Below are positions 61,801-64,000 of a stretch of DNA of 64,000 nucleotides, one piece after another. A program made the position numbers and the translations under genes. How positions within the stretch are numbered: the first letter of the stretch is position 1; every line of letters starts with the position of its first letter. The notes below the pieces were generated by a model. It did no database searches and was not told the origin of the DNA. It saw only the letters and a program-made list of their open reading frames with translations. The stretch is from contig NC_090779.1 in the NCBI RefSeq assembly GCF_040054535.1, forward strand, positions 22,376,501 through 22,440,500, written 5' to 3'. The stretch comes from Antennarius striatus. Lineage: Eukaryota > Chordata > Actinopteri > Lophiiformes > Antennariidae.

Positions 61801-64000
61801 GTCCCCTCCTCGTCTTCTGCCTCCCCTGTGGGGGGGGGGCTCAGACAGGAAGCACCGGTTCCCCAGCTTTACCCCCTGCTCTGTTTATTTCAATATTAAC
61901 TCTGCTTCCATGTGATGATGAGGTTGATGAGGAGGAAGGGGGTGGGGGGGGGCTCCTCTTCCTCCCTGTTGATTTATTATGAGGCACAGAATTGATGCTG
62001 AAGGAATCCGGAGCGGCTGCGATCCGGAATCGATGCTCGGCGCTCTTTGTGAGGGAATCTGAGCAACAGCAGGTGTTGACCTTTTAAAATGGATCGGCGC
62101 CATAACGACGCGCTCACGCTGATCTCGCCTGCATTAGGAGGTCCTTTATGGGGGCATTAGGAACACAGTGTTGTTTTTCTATAATTACATTGATAGAAAG
62201 GCATATTTAGCGGAGTGCTAGCCTGGAGGGGTTGGGGTATAATGTGCCAGTCAATCAGTTTGCTTGATAACTCCTGATGTTCATGCGTTAACCAGACACG
62301 GCCGTCTCTATTAGTGGATATGAAACGACTTTAGAGGAGAAGGATTCCAACTGACCGCCTCCCCACCCAGACCTCCGGAGCAGCGGAGGCCGACCCCCCC
62401 CACCCCCCACCACACCCCCGCCGCCGGATGGAGATTAAAAACGCTTTCTCGCTTACATTTCATGGTTTCTAGCCATGAGTTTTTATTTTGTGTGTCCGGG
62501 TTTGGAGATATCCACCTCTGAGATCTGTGCTGCTGTGGAGGTGAAGGAAATAGTTTGTGCTGCTCACAGCAGTGAAAAATTGCATTAAGAAATCCAACAG
62601 CAGTGCACCTTTTTCCCCCCAAAAAAAGTAGTCCCTATAGCGTTCAGGAGGGGGCTGTATCTCTAGAAGGGGATTTCAGGATTATTCTACCTGTTCTGGT
62701 CACTGATTTTAATCTGGTCTGCTGTGATTTTTCACCCCTGAATCAGTAAAGGTTAAACCCAGCCGGTTATCTGCTGCTTTTTTAGCTCATCCTCTAATTA
62801 AAGTCTGCAGAAACACTCCACTGCATTTTGCACCCATGAATTTTATCATTCAAACTCTCTATTAGTGCTAAATCAGCTTAATTCACAGCGTGCGTATTTT
62901 AGGAGGACTGCTGTGATGTCACGGATCATCTGGTCTGATTTTTATCTGCAGCCAAACTGCTTTTAAATCGACTTATTTTTATATCCTGATTGCGTTCTTA
63001 ATCAAGAAATGACCTTTCCATCATTCAGAATGAGACGATTTATATTATTACCAATATTAGAAATAACAGTGATCGTGTCTGGCGGTCACATGACTCTCCA
63101 GCTCATAGTGGGGAACATTATATTAGAAGGTACAAGTATTTTATTACTCTCCTTTTTAGTATTCATCCTGCTATCACCTCTGCTCTTCTGGGGTGGAGGA
63201 AGATAAAAACAAAGCTGTCTGCAACGTCGATGCTGCAAAACTTAGCAGCAAGAAAAAAAATACTAGAAATAAGAAAAATGATCTGCCAACTGAAGAGGAA
63301 CATTTCACTCAAGATGGGTTTTTAAAACAAGTAGAAGAATCTCCCAGGACTGATGGTATCTGAGACCGACATCACCACACTCTTTCCTGCTTTCATCTGA
63401 CACAAGATTCTATTCCTTAAATCCGACAAAAAAAAAATCATCCAAGATTGGATTTAAATCTGATTTGCGACCTGAACCGGTACACAAAAACACTTGACTG
63501 GATCAGAAAAGAGTCAGTTTTTCAGCATGGAGGAAAACATGCAGACAGAAACGTGCTATTATTTAAAATCAGGCCAAACATGTCGGAAATGTCTCCTTTA
63601 TTATCTATAACGGTTTATCCTCTGGAGGGTCACGGTCATCCGGAGCTGATCCCCGGAGGAGAGACAGGAAACGACTTCCAGCCGACGCGATAGCCGCTTC
63701 TTCCTTTCCACCGCCTCGCATCAGCCTCCATAACCTGGAATAAACTGATTCTAAGCACTAAATCCTATTTCAGGAAATTTTAAAAAACCCATTTCCTCCA
63801 ATGGGATGAAAATAAAATCCGAATATGATCGTTTAATACCTCGAAAATAAAATAATTTGAGAATGTTTCTCATTATTTTTTTTCCCCACAGTTTCTTATA
63901 TAATATCATAAAAACCTTATTGGATTTGTTTCTTTTTGTCACATTCGCAGAAATTCTTTCATATGATAAAACATTTTTCTCTTAAGTGAAGTAATCCTGA
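58881..64000. other. Non-coding to the right edge
   Basis: The stretch holds (CTCTTC)n-type repeats at about 60981-61017, T-rich runs at 61180-61280 and C/G runs near 59435, 59590, 59779 and 61464. Blocks at 62.13-62.30 kb and 62.75-63.00 kb are low-repeat and may be conserved. No exon, RNA gene or intact element is recognised. Confidence 0.4.

Noticed and set aside
20565-64000. MicroRNA, tRNA or snoRNA genes in the probable intron
   Set aside because: No mature sequence of a familiar microRNA, no box A/B pair and no C/D or H/ACA layout was recognised by eye. A covariance-model scan would be needed to exclude them.

Overview
The window looks like teleost fish genomic DNA. The evidence is long (CA)n/(GT)n microsatellites, fish-type interspersed repeats, a vertebrate-type snRNA promoter, a CpG-rich promoter/first exon and long AT-balanced non-coding stretches. 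Nothing bacterial or viral was seen: no operons, CRISPR, insertion sequences or recognisable retroviral genes. Most open reading frames are by-products of repeats.

Region 1 (1 to about 8.1 kb, continuing off the left edge) is a tandem array of U4 spliceosomal snRNA genes on the minus strand. Ten complete 145-nt U4 genes sit in units of 709 or 864 bp. The spacing order (864, 709, 709, 709, repeated) and shared variants define a higher-order repeat of four units, 2,991 bp long. Each unit also seems to carry decayed U4-like fragments. The last unit is interrupted by a tRNA-headed SINE with a GT microsatellite. About 1.2 kb beyond the last array remnant, at 9542-9686, lies a solitary U4 gene of near-canonical sequence, with a PSE-like element and an excellent ZNF143/SPH-type distal element. 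The array copies differ from it at 9 of 145 positions, including two compensatory base-pair changes in the 3' stem-loop. The locus may therefore hold two U4 classes: a single canonical gene and an amplified variant.

Region 2 (about 10-19.4 kb) is intergenic. It has an AT/GT microsatellite, a small hAT-like non-autonomous element with flanking direct repeats, a 232-codon open frame with a signal-peptide-like start (12867-13565, unidentified), and diverged fish repeats.

Region 3 (about 19.4-20.6 kb) has a perfect 20-bp hairpin, a CpG-rich block with a 130-bp CA repeat, and a sequence ending in a strong splice donor (CCACCAAG|GTGAGT). It is probably the non-coding first exon of a plus-strand gene whose identity cannot be read here.

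Region 4 (20.6-64 kb) has no recognisable coding exon beyond two weak candidates (47884-48059 plus; about 49.84-50.04 kb minus). It looks like a very long intron or regulatory domain with candidate conserved elements, a 27-unit minisatellite with an inverted tail, a 26-bp perfect palindrome, microsatellites, and many old copies of common fish repeats. Conservation claims are inference, because no alignment could be run.
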